A stretch of DNA of 64,000 nt from Candidatus Obscuribacterales bacterium. GTDB lineage: Bacteria; Cyanobacteriota; Vampirovibrionia; Obscuribacterales; Obscuribacteraceae. Position numbers and translations under genes: made by a program. The stretch is taken from contig JAIETZ010000004.1 in assembly GCA_019744775.1 (NCBI GenBank), positions 496,001-560,000 of the forward strand, read 5' to 3'. The notes beneath the pieces were generated by a model. It had not been told where the DNA came from. It ran no database searches and saw only the letters and a list, made by a program, of their open reading frames with translations. Numbering within the stretch: the stretch's first letter is position 1; every line of letters begins with the position of its first letter. Shown here one piece after another: positions 41,489 to 49,645 of this stretch.

Positions 41489-42658
41489 TTGGCCAAAGCA
41501 TTATCAGCTGCATTGACAGCGATGCTTGTGGTTGCCACCATCCCAGGTGGCACAGGGCAAGCCTGGGCAAAAGCGAAAGCAGAGCCTATTAGACACTTGG
41601 TCACCCTGCCGCTTCCACCTGAACATCCGGAATTGGATGTGCCACCAGCCCTAATTGAGCAGGAAAATAAAATCAAAGCCTCAGGCTTGATGCTGAAAGG
41701 CGGCGTCACTTTGGTTGTTCCAAAAGGAACACCAATCAAGCTCAAGTTAGCAACCGTCCCGACAACCGGACTCAAGATGATGGACAGGGATGAAGATGGA
41801 AATTTGCCGCCTGCCCAATTAGGACAACAGATCACAGCGAAAACAACCGAAGACTTGTTTGTTGCTGATAACAAAGTTTTGCCGGCAGGCACTATTTTCC
41901 GCGGCGAAGTCTCAAGAATCTATGAACCGAAGCGCGTTGGCAGACCAGGCGCACTGGCACTGTCGTTTAACGAATTCCAAACACCGGACGGTCGCAAGTT
42001 TGCATTCCACTGCGAAGCCGATAATCGAATTGAATCAACCTGGAAAACAAAAGGAAAAGGACTAGGACAGATAGCTGCGCACATGGCAGGTGGTGCAGCT
42101 ACTGGTGCTCTAATTGCTTATCAATTGTTCGGCATGGAACAAACAATTGCCATGCACGGCTACAACATTGCCGGCGGTGCTGCTGCTGGTGCTTTAGGAG
42201 GCATGGCTGTAGCGCTTTTGCGCAAAGGACACGTTGCTGTTCTGGAGCCTGGTGATGACCTCAACATGTCTATCGATAGCGATCTGTTGCTGACAGCAGC
42301 GGTAGACAAAAAGGTCAGGAAAGATCCTAAGCTTGAAGGATTGGACATCGAGGTCTTGACTGCGAAAGTTATCAAAGACGGCTTAGATGGCCACTGTTTG
42401 AGAGTTGATGCTTACATCACAAACAATACAAAGTACCGCTTAAGCTCCTTGGATCTCTTCTTGGAAGACGACAACGGTGGACGCTATCCTGTCTGCACAA
42501 GTATGGAATGGGACGCAGAAATTTTGTTTAGAGTCGAGCCTTACTCAAGCAAACATGTTCTTTTTAACTTCCAGGTCGAATTTCCAAAGTTGAAGCGCAA
42601 GCTCGTCTGGCTTGAGCATGCCTCCCAAACTGTTTTGACAAAACAACCGTTACCCTAA
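41489..42658 (+). CDS. Secreted VirB10/TrbI-like barrel protein with glycine zipper, paralogue 3
   Basis: TTG 41489 has AAGGA just upstream. The 389-residue product has a signal peptide (LSAALTAMLVVATIPGGTGQAWAK) and the family pattern seen twice before: GVTLVVPKGTPIKLKL, VLPAGTIFRGEVSRIYEPKRVGRPGALALSFNEFQTPDGRKF, then a glycine-rich hydrophobic region (MAGGAATGALIAY and NIAGGAAAGALGGMAVALL) and VAVLEPGDDLNMSI. The C-terminal 110 residues form a further beta-rich domain (DGHCLRVDAYITNNTKYRLSSLDLFLED) that resembles Ig-like secreted domains. No T4SS context is present, so the function is unknown and likely envelope-related. It is 20 bases before a TPR gene, so these are one operon. Confidence 0.75.
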   Translation: MAKALSAALTAMLVVATIPGGTGQAWAKAKAEPIRHLVTLPLPPEHPELDVPPALIEQENKIKASGLMLKGGVTLVVPKGTPIKLKLATVPTTGLKMMDRDEDGNLPPAQLGQQITAKTTEDLFVADNKVLPAGTIFRGEVSRIYEPKRVGRPGALALSFNEFQTPDGRKFAFHCEADNRIESTWKTKGKGLGQIAAHMAGGAATGALIAYQLFGMEQTIAMHGYNIAGGAAAGALGGMAVALLRKGHVAVLEPGDDLNMSIDSDLLLTAAVDKKVRKDPKLEGLDIEVLTAKVIKDGLDGHCLRVDAYITNNTKYRLSSLDLFLEDDNGGRYPVCTSMEWDAEILFRVEPYSSKHVLFNFQVEFPKLKRKLVWLEHASQTVLTKQPLP

Positions 42659-42678
42659 TTGACCAGAAAGGAAAAGTC

Positions 42679-43239
42679 TTGAAAAAGTCATTTCTTCTGC
42701 CGGTGCTTCTTGTGCCAATCATTGCGCGGATGACCATGCCTGCAGGGGCAGTTCCTCCTTCAATATTGCCAAAACTGCCTGAATCGTCCACTCCAGCACA
42801 AGAGTCAGTTAAGGTTAACGAGCATACTATTGAGCTTAAAGGCGCCAGCGCCAATAAGGTCAAAGCAGTCGAATTATTAAACGAAGCGACGACCCATGCC
42901 GAGGCAGGCGAATTTTCCGACGCTGCCAGAAATCTCGAAGATGCCGTTCTCTATTTAAACGACTCAGATGCCAAACTAGCAGCCGCCCTGCACATGAATT
43001 TGGGCAGCTGCTACGACCATTTGGGCAAACTTAATGAGGCTATAGGCGAATATGAAAAGGCAGCCAAATTAGATCCAGGCGAATTGGAAATCCTCTATAA
43101 CGAAGGCTTGGTCTATGAAAAGCTCAAGCGCTATGACGATGCTGTCTCCTGCCTAAAGCGATATGTAGCCAAACAACCAGACGCCAAATTGCAGCATGAA
43201 GGCGTTGCCACCCTCGAGAGAATTGAAGCTCTAAAGTAG
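42679..43239 (+). CDS. Exported TPR protein
   Basis: TTG 42679 has AAAGGA eight bases upstream. The 186-residue protein has a weak signal peptide (KKSFLLPVLLVPIIARMTMPAGAVPP) and about three TPRs: AVELLNEATTHAEAGEFSDAARNLEDAVLYL, AAALHMNLGSCYDHLGKLNEAIGEYEKAAKLDP and LEILYNEGLVYEKLKRYDDAVSCLKRYVAKQP. It would act as a protein-interaction scaffold outside the membrane, probably with the barrel protein before it. No catalytic domain. Confidence 0.75.
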   Translation: MKKSFLLPVLLVPIIARMTMPAGAVPPSILPKLPESSTPAQESVKVNEHTIELKGASANKVKAVELLNEATTHAEAGEFSDAARNLEDAVLYLNDSDAKLAAALHMNLGSCYDHLGKLNEAIGEYEKAAKLDPGELEILYNEGLVYEKLKRYDDAVSCLKRYVAKQPDAKLQHEGVATLERIEALK

Positions 43240-43310
43240 CCTGAAAAGCCAGAAAACCCCCCGTAAACGGGAGGCTCTCTGACAGGAGGAAGGCGGGAGG
43301 AAAACTTTAG

Positions 43311-43547
43311 TTAGGCTGCCTGCAACTGCACGTCATAAGCCAGACGCACAATTTCATATTCAACGCGAACCGACACTGTATTTACTGTGCCGAATTCGAG
43401 ACGTACCCGCCCCAGATTGCCGGTCGAATAGTCCTGCCAGTGTCTTGGCACGGATACAACGACGTTCTCTGGACCCCACTCTTCAACAAATGCTTTTAAT
43501 ACCTGGCAAAGCTTCTCTTCGTCTTGTGGATTTTTAAAAATGCTCAT
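43311..43547 (-). CDS. Small protein of unknown function
   Basis: The 78-residue product starts at an ATG with AGGAG upstream (spacing about nine) and has no signal peptide or membrane helix. It contains an acidic helix (DEEKLCQVLKAFVEEWG) and then beta-like stretches (ENVVVSVPRHWQDYS, RVRLEFGTVNTVSVRVEYEIVRLAYDVQLQAA). It looks like a compact alpha-beta domain and stands alone, convergent with the TPR gene. No family is recognised. Confidence 0.6.
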   Translation of the reverse strand: MSIFKNPQDEEKLCQVLKAFVEEWGPENVVVSVPRHWQDYSTGNLGRVRLEFGTVNTVSVRVEYEIVRLAYDVQLQAA

Positions 43548-43691
43548 GATACCTACTCCTGGGAACCTTCATCCTGTAAGCGTTTCAGCCGCTTTTGATG
43601 ACACAAGCTTAAGGAAAAACGAACCTAATGACAATTGGTGGTTTTCCCATCTCATTCGTAGAAATGCGAAAGCGAATGGCAAAGCAAAACA

Positions 43692-43710
43692 GGGGTGCAT
43701 TTTATGCCCC
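43692..43710 (-). terminator. Hairpin beyond the cation transporter gene
   Basis: GGGGTGCATTTTATGCCCC folds as a GGGGTGCAT... stem with one mismatch-tolerant loop, 25 bases downstream of the stop of the minus-strand operon at 43735. It may be a weak terminator or a decayed relative of the dispersed repeat (the GCAT...ATGC core is similar). Confidence 0.35.
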
Positions 43711-43734
43711 ACGCTCGTTTGCCAACTTACCTAT

Positions 43735-44649
43735 TTAGGCGCAGGTATCCGTGCCCTTGCACTCAGTCTCTTCAACTTGAAAGGTTGTGTGGTTAATGCC
43801 GAATTCGTCTTGCGCTATGCGGGTAATTGAGGACAACACATTTTCTGCCGGCACTTCCCTATTTATGGTGACGTGACCGGACATGGCATCGCGTCCTGAG
43901 GTAATTGTCCAAACATGGATGTCGTGCATTTCCACAACTCCAGGAACAGCCAGCATGGCATTTCTCAGTTTGACTAAATCAATGTGTCCTGGTGTGCCTT
44001 CCATCAAAACATTGGTGCACTCTTTTAAAAGGTTCCATGTTCGAGGCAAAATCATAAGACCGATCAATCCGGAAATGATTGGATCAGCCATGTACCAACC
44101 TGTCGCAAGCATAATGACAGCGGCAACAATGACACCAACCGTAGCAAGCAAATCCGACATCACTTCCAGATAAGCGGCCTTCATATTGACTGATTCTTTA
44201 GACACACCATGCAAAAGTTTGAAAGCTACAAGATTTACAAGCAAACCCATTACTGCAACAACCAGCATTGGCAGTGACTTCACCTCAGGTGGATCACTCA
44301 AACGCTGATATGACTCAAAGAGAATAAAAACCGACAGTCCAACGAGCAATACGCCATTTATCAAACCAGCCAAAATTTCTGATCGATAATAGCCGTATGT
44401 CTTCAATGGATTTGGTGGGCGAGAGCCAAACCAAATTGCCACCAATGCCAATATCAAAGACCCAACATCAGATAACATGTGACCGGCATCAGCTAATAAG
44501 CCCAAGCTTTTCGTATAGTAAGCGCCCACTATTTCCGCAAGCATATAAGCGGCAGTCACATACAATACAATCAAAAGGCGGGACTTGCTCTCTTGCCTGA
44601 AGCTTCCGTGCCCGTGCGTATGGCTGTGGTGATTGTGGCTTGTGCTCAT
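43735..44649 (-). CDS. Cation diffusion facilitator (CzcD/ZitB-type zinc exporter)
   Basis: The 304-residue protein has six membrane helices and a His-rich N-terminus (SHNHHSHTHGHG). The conserved CDF metal site is present: LLADAGHMLSDVGSLILALVA (HxxxD in helix 2) and YLEVMSDLLATVGVIVAAV (helix 5). The C-terminal domain (MHDIHVWTITSGRDAMSGHVTI) is usual. These proteins export Zn2+, Cd2+ or Co2+ by proton antiport; zinc is the likely substrate. It is the last gene of a four-gene operon and begins four bases after the metzincin stop, an adjacency that may matter for zinc handling. Confidence 0.92.
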   Translation of the reverse strand: MSTSHNHHSHTHGHGSFRQESKSRLLIVLYVTAAYMLAEIVGAYYTKSLGLLADAGHMLSDVGSLILALVAIWFGSRPPNPLKTYGYYRSEILAGLINGVLLVGLSVFILFESYQRLSDPPEVKSLPMLVVAVMGLLVNLVAFKLLHGVSKESVNMKAAYLEVMSDLLATVGVIVAAVIMLATGWYMADPIISGLIGLMILPRTWNLLKECTNVLMEGTPGHIDLVKLRNAMLAVPGVVEMHDIHVWTITSGRDAMSGHVTINREVPAENVLSSITRIAQDEFGINHTTFQVEETECKGTDTCA

Positions 44650-44653
44650 TTAC

Positions 44654-45706
44654 CTATTTACTTAGAGTTTCGAGATTTGGCTCAGAATACAATCTTACGA
44701 TAATTTCCGCATCACGCTTAGACGGCATCAACCATTTGTCTTCAATTGGCAGGGAATAAAACATCACGTCGGAAGGGTCAGGACTATGTCCCCTCAGTCC
44801 TAATATATGCCCGACTTCGTGCAAGCAAGCTTTTCTAAGCTGATTAGCGCTCACTGTCTGCGTCCGATCCATAAGCACAGTCAACAGTTTAATCGTACCT
44901 TTCAGCAGACAATGCTGACGATAGGAAAAGTCGGCAAAACCGGCCTCTGCCGGATTGGGCAACTCTTTTGGATCTGCAGTCCAAACAACCTTAATATCAG
45001 CATTGTGAGGGTCTGATACAAATGTAATTCTTATGCGTCCCTGCGCTGCATTCACCCAGTCGATAAAACTGTTTCTGGCAATATCGATAAACTCCGGGCG
45101 AAAATTAGGAACACCTTGCCCATCAGTAATAAAGATACGCACAGGCAAAGAATTCGAACACCAGCGCACCGGATTCTCGGTTGTTACTTGCCTGAAATAC
45201 GTATCTGCCTCTGAAAGTCCGCCGGCAGACTTTTGCCGATCTGCTTCTTCTTTCAATTTACTAATTAGTCCTTTTACTTCAGCCTTGTCGGGAAAATCCG
45301 GAAATCGTTTCAAAGTCTCCTTATAAGTTTCCAGAGCTTCTTGAAGCCTGCCACTTGTTTGATAAGCACCACCGAGGGTAAGTAAGCTCATTGCCGACTG
45401 TGGATTCAATTCGACAGCCTTTTTCAACTCATCAATTGCCTCTTGCGTATGGCCAACTTTAGAATAGGCTAGACCTAGATTGTGATGAGCTTGCGACAAC
45501 TGCGGATCAAACGAAAGCGCCTCTTTAAGTACAGCAATAGCCTTCTCATTTTCATTGGCTCGCATGAGGCTCATAGCCTCTGTGTTGAGATTGCTTGCTT
45601 TGTATTGTGCTTCTGTTATTGGCTTGCCATCACGAAAATAGCTTTGGGCAAATGCCGCACTGCTGAAAAGCAGTATGGCAAAAACTCCAAGAACCAAATT
45701 CTTCAT
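44654..45706 (-). CDS. Exported TPR-metzincin (matrixin-like) zinc peptidase
   Basis: The 350-residue protein has a signal peptide (MKNLVLGVFAILLFSSAAFAQ), then about three TPRs (residues 30-150), then a matrixin-like peptidase domain: SLPVRIFITDGQGVP, SFIDWVNAAQGRIRITFVSD, and CLHEVGHILGLRGHSPDPSDVMFYSLP. The last contains HExxHxxGLxxH with a Met-turn (DVMF), the complete metzincin site. TPR with metzincin in one protein is uncommon to my knowledge. Its ATG is three bases after the pgk stop. It is followed four bases later by a probable zinc exporter. Secretion and activity are inferred from signal peptide and motif. Confidence 0.85.
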   Translation of the reverse strand: MKNLVLGVFAILLFSSAAFAQSYFRDGKPITEAQYKASNLNTEAMSLMRANENEKAIAVLKEALSFDPQLSQAHHNLGLAYSKVGHTQEAIDELKKAVELNPQSAMSLLTLGGAYQTSGRLQEALETYKETLKRFPDFPDKAEVKGLISKLKEEADRQKSAGGLSEADTYFRQVTTENPVRWCSNSLPVRIFITDGQGVPNFRPEFIDIARNSFIDWVNAAQGRIRITFVSDPHNADIKVVWTADPKELPNPAEAGFADFSYRQHCLLKGTIKLLTVLMDRTQTVSANQLRKACLHEVGHILGLRGHSPDPSDVMFYSLPIEDKWLMPSKRDAEIIVRLYSEPNLETLSK

Positions 45707-45709
45707 TTC

Positions 45710-46933
45710 TTACCTGACACCGGAAGCAAGATTTGCATCAAGGGCTGCAACTCCCGGCAGTTCGATACCTTCAAGAAACTCCAGTGAAGCCCCACCGCCT
45801 GTAGATACGTGACTGAAGTAATGATCTGCAGCACCATAGGCTTCTATGGCAGCCAATGAGTCGCCTCCACCAATTATTGTTTTGGCACCTTGCTTAGTCA
45901 ATTCGATAAGCTCGCCGATAACGGCATATGTTGCCTTTTCAAAACTGGCAATCTCAAATACGCCGAGTGGTCCATTCCATAGAACGGTTTTAGCTCCTTT
46001 CAATGCTTCTTTGATTTTCTCAATGGATTTAGGTCCAAGATCCAGACCCATTTGATCGGCAGGAATTGCATCAACTGATACGACTTCGGATTTAACACCG
46101 GCTTTCAATTCAGGTGCAACAACAACATCAACCGGCAGTACAAGATTTACGCCTTTTGCTTTAGCTTTTTCAATTAACTGACGGCAGAATTCGAGTTTAT
46201 CGTCTTCAACCAAAGACTTGCCGACTTGTTTACCTTGCGCCTTCAAAAAAGAAAAAGCCATTGCGCCGCCGATAACAAGTACATCAACGCGCTCTAACAA
46301 ATTATCGAGCACACCCATTTTGGAAGATACTTTTGAACCGCCAATTATGCAAGCAAAAGGACGCACCGGATTGAACAATGCTGAAGACAAGGCATTGAGT
46401 TCCTTTTCCATCAAAAATCCTGCAAGACAGGGCTTGACGTGTTTGGTTACACCCTCTGTAGATGCATGTGCTCTGTGAGCCGTGCCAAAAGCATCATTTA
46501 CGTACATGTCAGCCAAACTAGCTAATTGTTTTGCAAAAGAAGGATCATTCTTCTCTTCTTCTTTGTGGAAGCGGACATTTTCCAGTAGACAAACTTCGCC
46601 GTCTTTCATTTCTTGGACGAATTTGCTTACTGCATTGCCAATGCAATCTTCCAAGCAATGCACTTTTTGTTTAAGCAGCTCAGAAAGTCTTTGAGCAACT
46701 ACCTTAAGACTAAGCTCTTCAGATGGACCTTTAGGTCTGCCGAAGTGGGAGACAAGAATTACACGCCCACCTGCCTGTTTCAAATGCTCGATAGTCGGTA
46801 TCACAGCCTTTATGCGAGTGTCGTCGGTGATATTTCTTTTGTCATCGAGCGGCACATTCAAATCGGCGCGCACCAAAATGCGTTTGCCTTTGAATTCATT
46901 TTTGTCGACTTGGGCAATTGTTTTCTTGTTCAT
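45710..46933 (-). CDS. pgk: Phosphoglycerate kinase
   Basis: Pgk interconverts 1,3-bisphosphoglycerate plus ADP and 3-phosphoglycerate plus ATP. The protein (about 407 residues) has the family signatures: [15 protein letters not shown] near the N-terminus, [50 protein letters not shown], and [34 protein letters not shown] at the C-terminus. ATG 46931-46933 has AGGGA upstream and matches the usual start, whereas the longer frame to 46993 has extra low-quality residues. It lies downstream of gap and upstream of the metzincin gene. Confidence 0.96.
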   Translation of the reverse strand: MNKKTIAQVDKNEFKGKRILVRADLNVPLDDKRNITDDTRIKAVIPTIEHLKQAGGRVILVSHFGRPKGPSEELSLKVVAQRLSELLKQKVHCLEDCIGNAVSKFVQEMKDGEVCLLENVRFHKEEEKNDPSFAKQLASLADMYVNDAFGTAHRAHASTEGVTKHVKPCLAGFLMEKELNALSSALFNPVRPFACIIGGSKVSSKMGVLDNLLERVDVLVIGGAMAFSFLKAQGKQVGKSLVEDDKLEFCRQLIEKAKAKGVNLVLPVDVVVAPELKAGVKSEVVSVDAIPADQMGLDLGPKSIEKIKEALKGAKTVLWNGPLGVFEIASFEKATYAVIGELIELTKQGAKTIIGGGDSLAAIEAYGAADHYFSHVSTGGGASLEFLEGIELPGVAALDANLASGVR

Positions 46934-46957
46934 CTTATTTTCCCTAAAATACCTTGC

Positions 46958-46991
46958 GGGCGCCGCCCAAGCTAAGCTTGGTGCGACGCCC
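46958..46991 (-). other. Stable hairpin between gap and pgk
   Basis: Arms GGGCGCCGCCCAAGC and GCTTGGTGCGACGCCC pair with a single bulge and one G-U wobble around a three-base loop. There is no T-run, so it is probably an mRNA-processing or stability element rather than a terminator. Confidence 0.5.
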
Positions 46992-47006
46992 ACAGAAGGT
47001 TTTCTA

Positions 47007-48032
47007 TTAGACGCGAGCTACTGCCATTTTGTTGGCGACAATACCGGCCAACTCGATCAAGCGGTTGCTGTAGCCCCACTCGTTGTCGTACCAAGCAAGA
47101 ACTTTCACCATGCGTGGTCCAACAGCCATTGTCAATTCGCTGTCAACGATGGACGACATCTTGTTGCCACAGAAGTCTGTGGAGACAAGCGGCAAATCGC
47201 AAACGGAAAGAATGCCGTTAAGTTCACCGTTGCTGGCTTCTTTCAATGCCTTGTTAACACTTTCAGCAGTAACGTCTTTCTTAGTTGTAATAACCAAGTC
47301 AACGATGCTTACATTAGGTGTCGGCACGCGCATTGCAAAACCGTTCAACTTTCCTTTCAAACCTGGCAACACCAAACCTAATGCTTTAGCAGCACCTGTT
47401 GTTGACGGCACCATCGATAAAGCAGCAGCACGGGCACGGCGCAAGTCGCTGTGTGCAGCATCGAGCAAACGCTGGTCGCCAGTGTAGCTGTGTACTGTGG
47501 TCATGGCACCGGATTCGATACCAAATACTTCATCGAGTACTTTAGCTACTGGAGCCAAGCAGTTGGTTGTGCAGCTAGCATTCGAGATGATGTGGTGTTT
47601 GGCTGGGTCGTAGTTCTTATCATTGACACCAAGAACAATAGTGATGTCCTCGCCTTTTGCAGGAGCGGAAATTATCACCTTCTTGGCGCCAGCTTTGATG
47701 TGACCGCCGGCTTTTTCAGCATCGGTGAAAACACCGCTGCACTCAAGTACGAGGTCTACGCCAAGCTTGGACCATGGGCAAGTAGACGGGTCCTTTTCAC
47801 GGAAGAACTGGAAGCTCTTGCCATCGACAACCAGGGCATCTTCAGTGTGGCTGACGCTATTTGGCAACTCACCCAAGATTGAGTCATATTTAAGCAAGTG
47901 AGCCGATTGCGCCACACTCTGAATAGGGTCGTTGATAGCTACGATTTCAACGCCTTTTACAGGGTTCTCGAGAAGTGCCCGTAGAGCGTTACGGCCGATA
48001 CGTCCAAAACCATTAATTGCTACTTTTGCCAT
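47007..48032 (-). CDS. gap: Glyceraldehyde-3-phosphate dehydrogenase, type I
   Basis: GapA oxidises glyceraldehyde 3-phosphate to 1,3-bisphosphoglycerate with NAD+. The protein (341 residues from ATG 48030-48032, preceded by GAAGGA) has [20 protein letters not shown] (NAD binding), the active-site [15 protein letters not shown] with the catalytic Cys, and [13 protein letters not shown] and [12 protein letters not shown]. The frame extends to 48119, but conserved sequence starts here. The cofactor-specificity segment is INDP (Asp-type), so NAD+ is likely. It heads the gap-pgk-metzincin-CDF operon; a likely regulator site lies upstream. Confidence 0.96.
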   Translation of the reverse strand: MAKVAINGFGRIGRNALRALLENPVKGVEIVAINDPIQSVAQSAHLLKYDSILGELPNSVSHTEDALVVDGKSFQFFREKDPSTCPWSKLGVDLVLECSGVFTDAEKAGGHIKAGAKKVIISAPAKGEDITIVLGVNDKNYDPAKHHIISNASCTTNCLAPVAKVLDEVFGIESGAMTTVHSYTGDQRLLDAAHSDLRRARAAALSMVPSTTGAAKALGLVLPGLKGKLNGFAMRVPTPNVSIVDLVITTKKDVTAESVNKALKEASNGELNGILSVCDLPLVSTDFCGNKMSSIVDSELTMAVGPRMVKVLAWYDNEWGYSNRLIELAGIVANKMAVARV

Positions 48033-48098
48033 CGTGATTTCCTTCAATTTTGAAAGGGCTAGAAATACCGCTCCCGGGCAGCGGCTGACAATTCGATA

Positions 48099-48148
48099 AA
48101 TGCTCATTAAGTTGAGCATCTATAAGCATATAACTTTAATGCTCATTA
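48099..48148 (-). promoter_or_regulatory. Repeated AATGCTCATTA sites upstream of gap
   Basis: AATGCTCATTA occurs at 48099-48109 and 48138-48148, 39 bases apart. The first is also part of an inverted repeat, ATGCTC-ATTAAGTT-GAGCAT (48100-48119). On the minus strand, TTAAAC and CATAAT, 16 bases apart, form a plausible promoter overlapping the second site. A regulator of glycolysis may bind here. Confidence 0.45.
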
Positions 48149-48268
48149 TGCCGAAGCTTTATCAGGGTTTAAGACTAGCTAAAGGGTTGCTATGAAGTAG
48201 AGCTTCAACTGAGTATAATTATGCTAAGGCCGTTCAGAAAGCGGTCATATATTAAAGAGGTCATGAAC

Positions 48269-48493
48269 ATGCGCGACAAGATAGAGACTGTTTTGGACAA
48301 AATCCGTCCCATGCTGATGGCTGACGGCGGCAATATTGAGCTAGTGGATGTTAAGGAAGCCGAAGGGCAAGTCTTCGTTCACCTGACAGGCGCCTGCGGT
48401 ATGTGCCCAAGCTCAACCATGACCCTGAAGATGGGTGTTGAGCGTGCGCTAAAAGAGCACATTCCGGAAGTCACCCAAGTGATTCAAGTCTAG
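48269..48493 (+). CDS. Nfu-type Fe-S cluster scaffold domain protein
   Basis: The small protein (74 residues) is a NifU C-terminal/Nfu domain: IRPMLMADGGNIELVDVKEAEGQVFVHLTGACGMCPSSTMTLKMGVERALKE, with the CxxC (CGMC) that binds a bridging 4Fe-4S cluster. The start is ATG 48269, since AGAGG lies eight bases before it; ATG 48263 is too close to that SD. A TATAAT (48214-48219) stands 50 bases upstream and may be its promoter. It ends in a 23-base overlap with the convergent enoyl-CoA hydratase gene. It could pass clusters to the complex I and Kor enzymes in the window, though that is an inference. Confidence 0.92.
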   Translation: MRDKIETVLDKIRPMLMADGGNIELVDVKEAEGQVFVHLTGACGMCPSSTMTLKMGVERALKEHIPEVTQVIQV

Positions 48494-49211
48494 AGCGAAA
48501 CTCGTCGCTCAAATAACTGCTTATCACACAAGATTCGTCTTGTGTGTTTTGCTTTTTTGAAATGCGCGCACAAGATAACTTCGCTTGTTCAATAGATACA
48601 GCGGCATTTTTCGCAACGTCACTTGCCAGCATTTTTACATGAGCTTCAAGATTGCTTGAGTCTAAATAATCATTGATCAATCCAATTTGCTTAGCTCTTT
48701 CAGCATTTACAACTCGTGCCGAAAAAATAATTTCTTTTGCGCATGCGACACCGACAAGTGATACCAGTCGCTCAATATTTCCATCATCAAGAACTATGCC
48801 AAGTTTTGCAACAGGCAAAGCAAAACTGGCATCTTCGGCAGCGTAACGCAAATCGCAAGCAAGTGCTAAGAGCAATCCGCCACCCATGCAATTGCCGACT
48901 ATAGAGGCGATTGTCGGCAATGAAAATTGCGCAACGGCTTTTAAACAATTAGCTATTGCGTACCAGTTTTCTCTAGCTTGCGAGTAGTCTTTTATCTGAG
49001 CAAGCTCTTTAAAATCAGCACCTGCAGCAAATGAATTACCTTGTCCGGATATGACTACAACTTTGGCACCACGCTGTCTCAGCGTGTCTAGTGCTTCGGG
49101 CATCGCTTCCCACATCCGACGTGAAATTGCATTATGCACCGTTGGCCGGTTGAGAGTTAAACACCCAACTGAACCCTGAACATCTAAAAGAAATTCGCCG
49201 GTATCAGACAC
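48471..49211 (-). CDS. Enoyl-CoA hydratase/isomerase family protein
   Basis: The 246-residue protein follows the crotonase fold: VGCLTLNRPTVHNAISRRMWEAM, VVVISGQGNSFAAGADFKEL (oxyanion-hole segment), IASIVGNCMGGGLLLALACDLRYAAEDASFALPVAKLGIVLDD (GGG motif and the catalytic-Glu region, where the usual Glu positions are only partly kept). The reaction may be hydration, isomerisation or hydrolysis of an acyl-CoA; the substrate is not certain. It starts at GTG 49209-49211 with AAGAGA upstream and is five bases after the membrane-protein gene 49217-49510. Its end overlaps the Nfu gene. Confidence 0.83.
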   Translation of the reverse strand: MSDTGEFLLDVQGSVGCLTLNRPTVHNAISRRMWEAMPEALDTLRQRGAKVVVISGQGNSFAAGADFKELAQIKDYSQARENWYAIANCLKAVAQFSLPTIASIVGNCMGGGLLLALACDLRYAAEDASFALPVAKLGIVLDDGNIERLVSLVGVACAKEIIFSARVVNAERAKQIGLINDYLDSSNLEAHVKMLASDVAKNAAVSIEQAKLSCARISKKQNTQDESCVISSYLSDEFRSRLESLG

Positions 49212-49216
49212 GGCTG

Positions 49217-49510
49217 CTAGTCTCTTGAGTTAGCAGCAGCCATTGGATAACGAAGCTGATAGACATTTCTATTTCGTGCAGCATATGCTCTTTCAGCGTG
49301 AGCGCGAGCAACTTTCATTCTGTCCCACTCAAGTTGACGTTTTTCTTGATGGTCTTTTTGCTTATTTCTATCTTTGCGCCACGACCAGAAACTAAATCCT
49401 AGTCCGGTTGCCATAAACATAAGGAGTACCGACTGCCAGGTAACGGATGCCACAACAACCGAAAGACCCAAAGCAGCAGATCCGGCACGAATAGTACGTA
49501 ACTGGCCCAT
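49217..49510 (-). CDS. Small membrane protein, unknown function
   Basis: The 97-residue protein has two hydrophobic stretches (about residues 10-24, SAALGLSVVVASV, and 28-44, SVLLMFMATGLGFSFWSW) followed by a long charged helix (RKDRNKQKDHQEKRQLEWDRMKVARAHAERAYAARNRN). GGGG stands eight bases before the ATG. It precedes the enoyl-CoA hydratase gene by five bases. Family not recognised. Confidence 0.6.
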   Translation of the reverse strand: MGQLRTIRAGSAALGLSVVVASVTWQSVLLMFMATGLGFSFWSWRKDRNKQKDHQEKRQLEWDRMKVARAHAERAYAARNRNVYQLRYPMAAANSRD

Positions 49511-49535
49511 GCGCCTGCCCCTTGAAAATATTAAA

Positions 49536-49570
49536 TTGAAGTAAGTGTATATACAATACCACTACTTCAA
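49536..49570 (-). promoter_or_regulatory. Inverted repeat upstream of the small membrane gene
   Basis: TTGAAGTAAGTG (49536-49547) pairs with CACTACTTCAA (49560-49570) with a single bulged base. It is just upstream of the membrane-protein start at 49510 and could be an operator or a leader hairpin. Confidence 0.35.
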
Positions 49571-49645
49571 AATATCGCAAGACCTTGATAATTATTCCGA
49601 TTGAATATCCATTAAGATGTACCCCAGCCATCTATTGACCACTTG

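Noticed and set aside
46812-47381. Plus-strand frame of 189 codons across gap/pgk
   Set aside because: It is antisense to two conserved glycolytic genes; no family resemblance.
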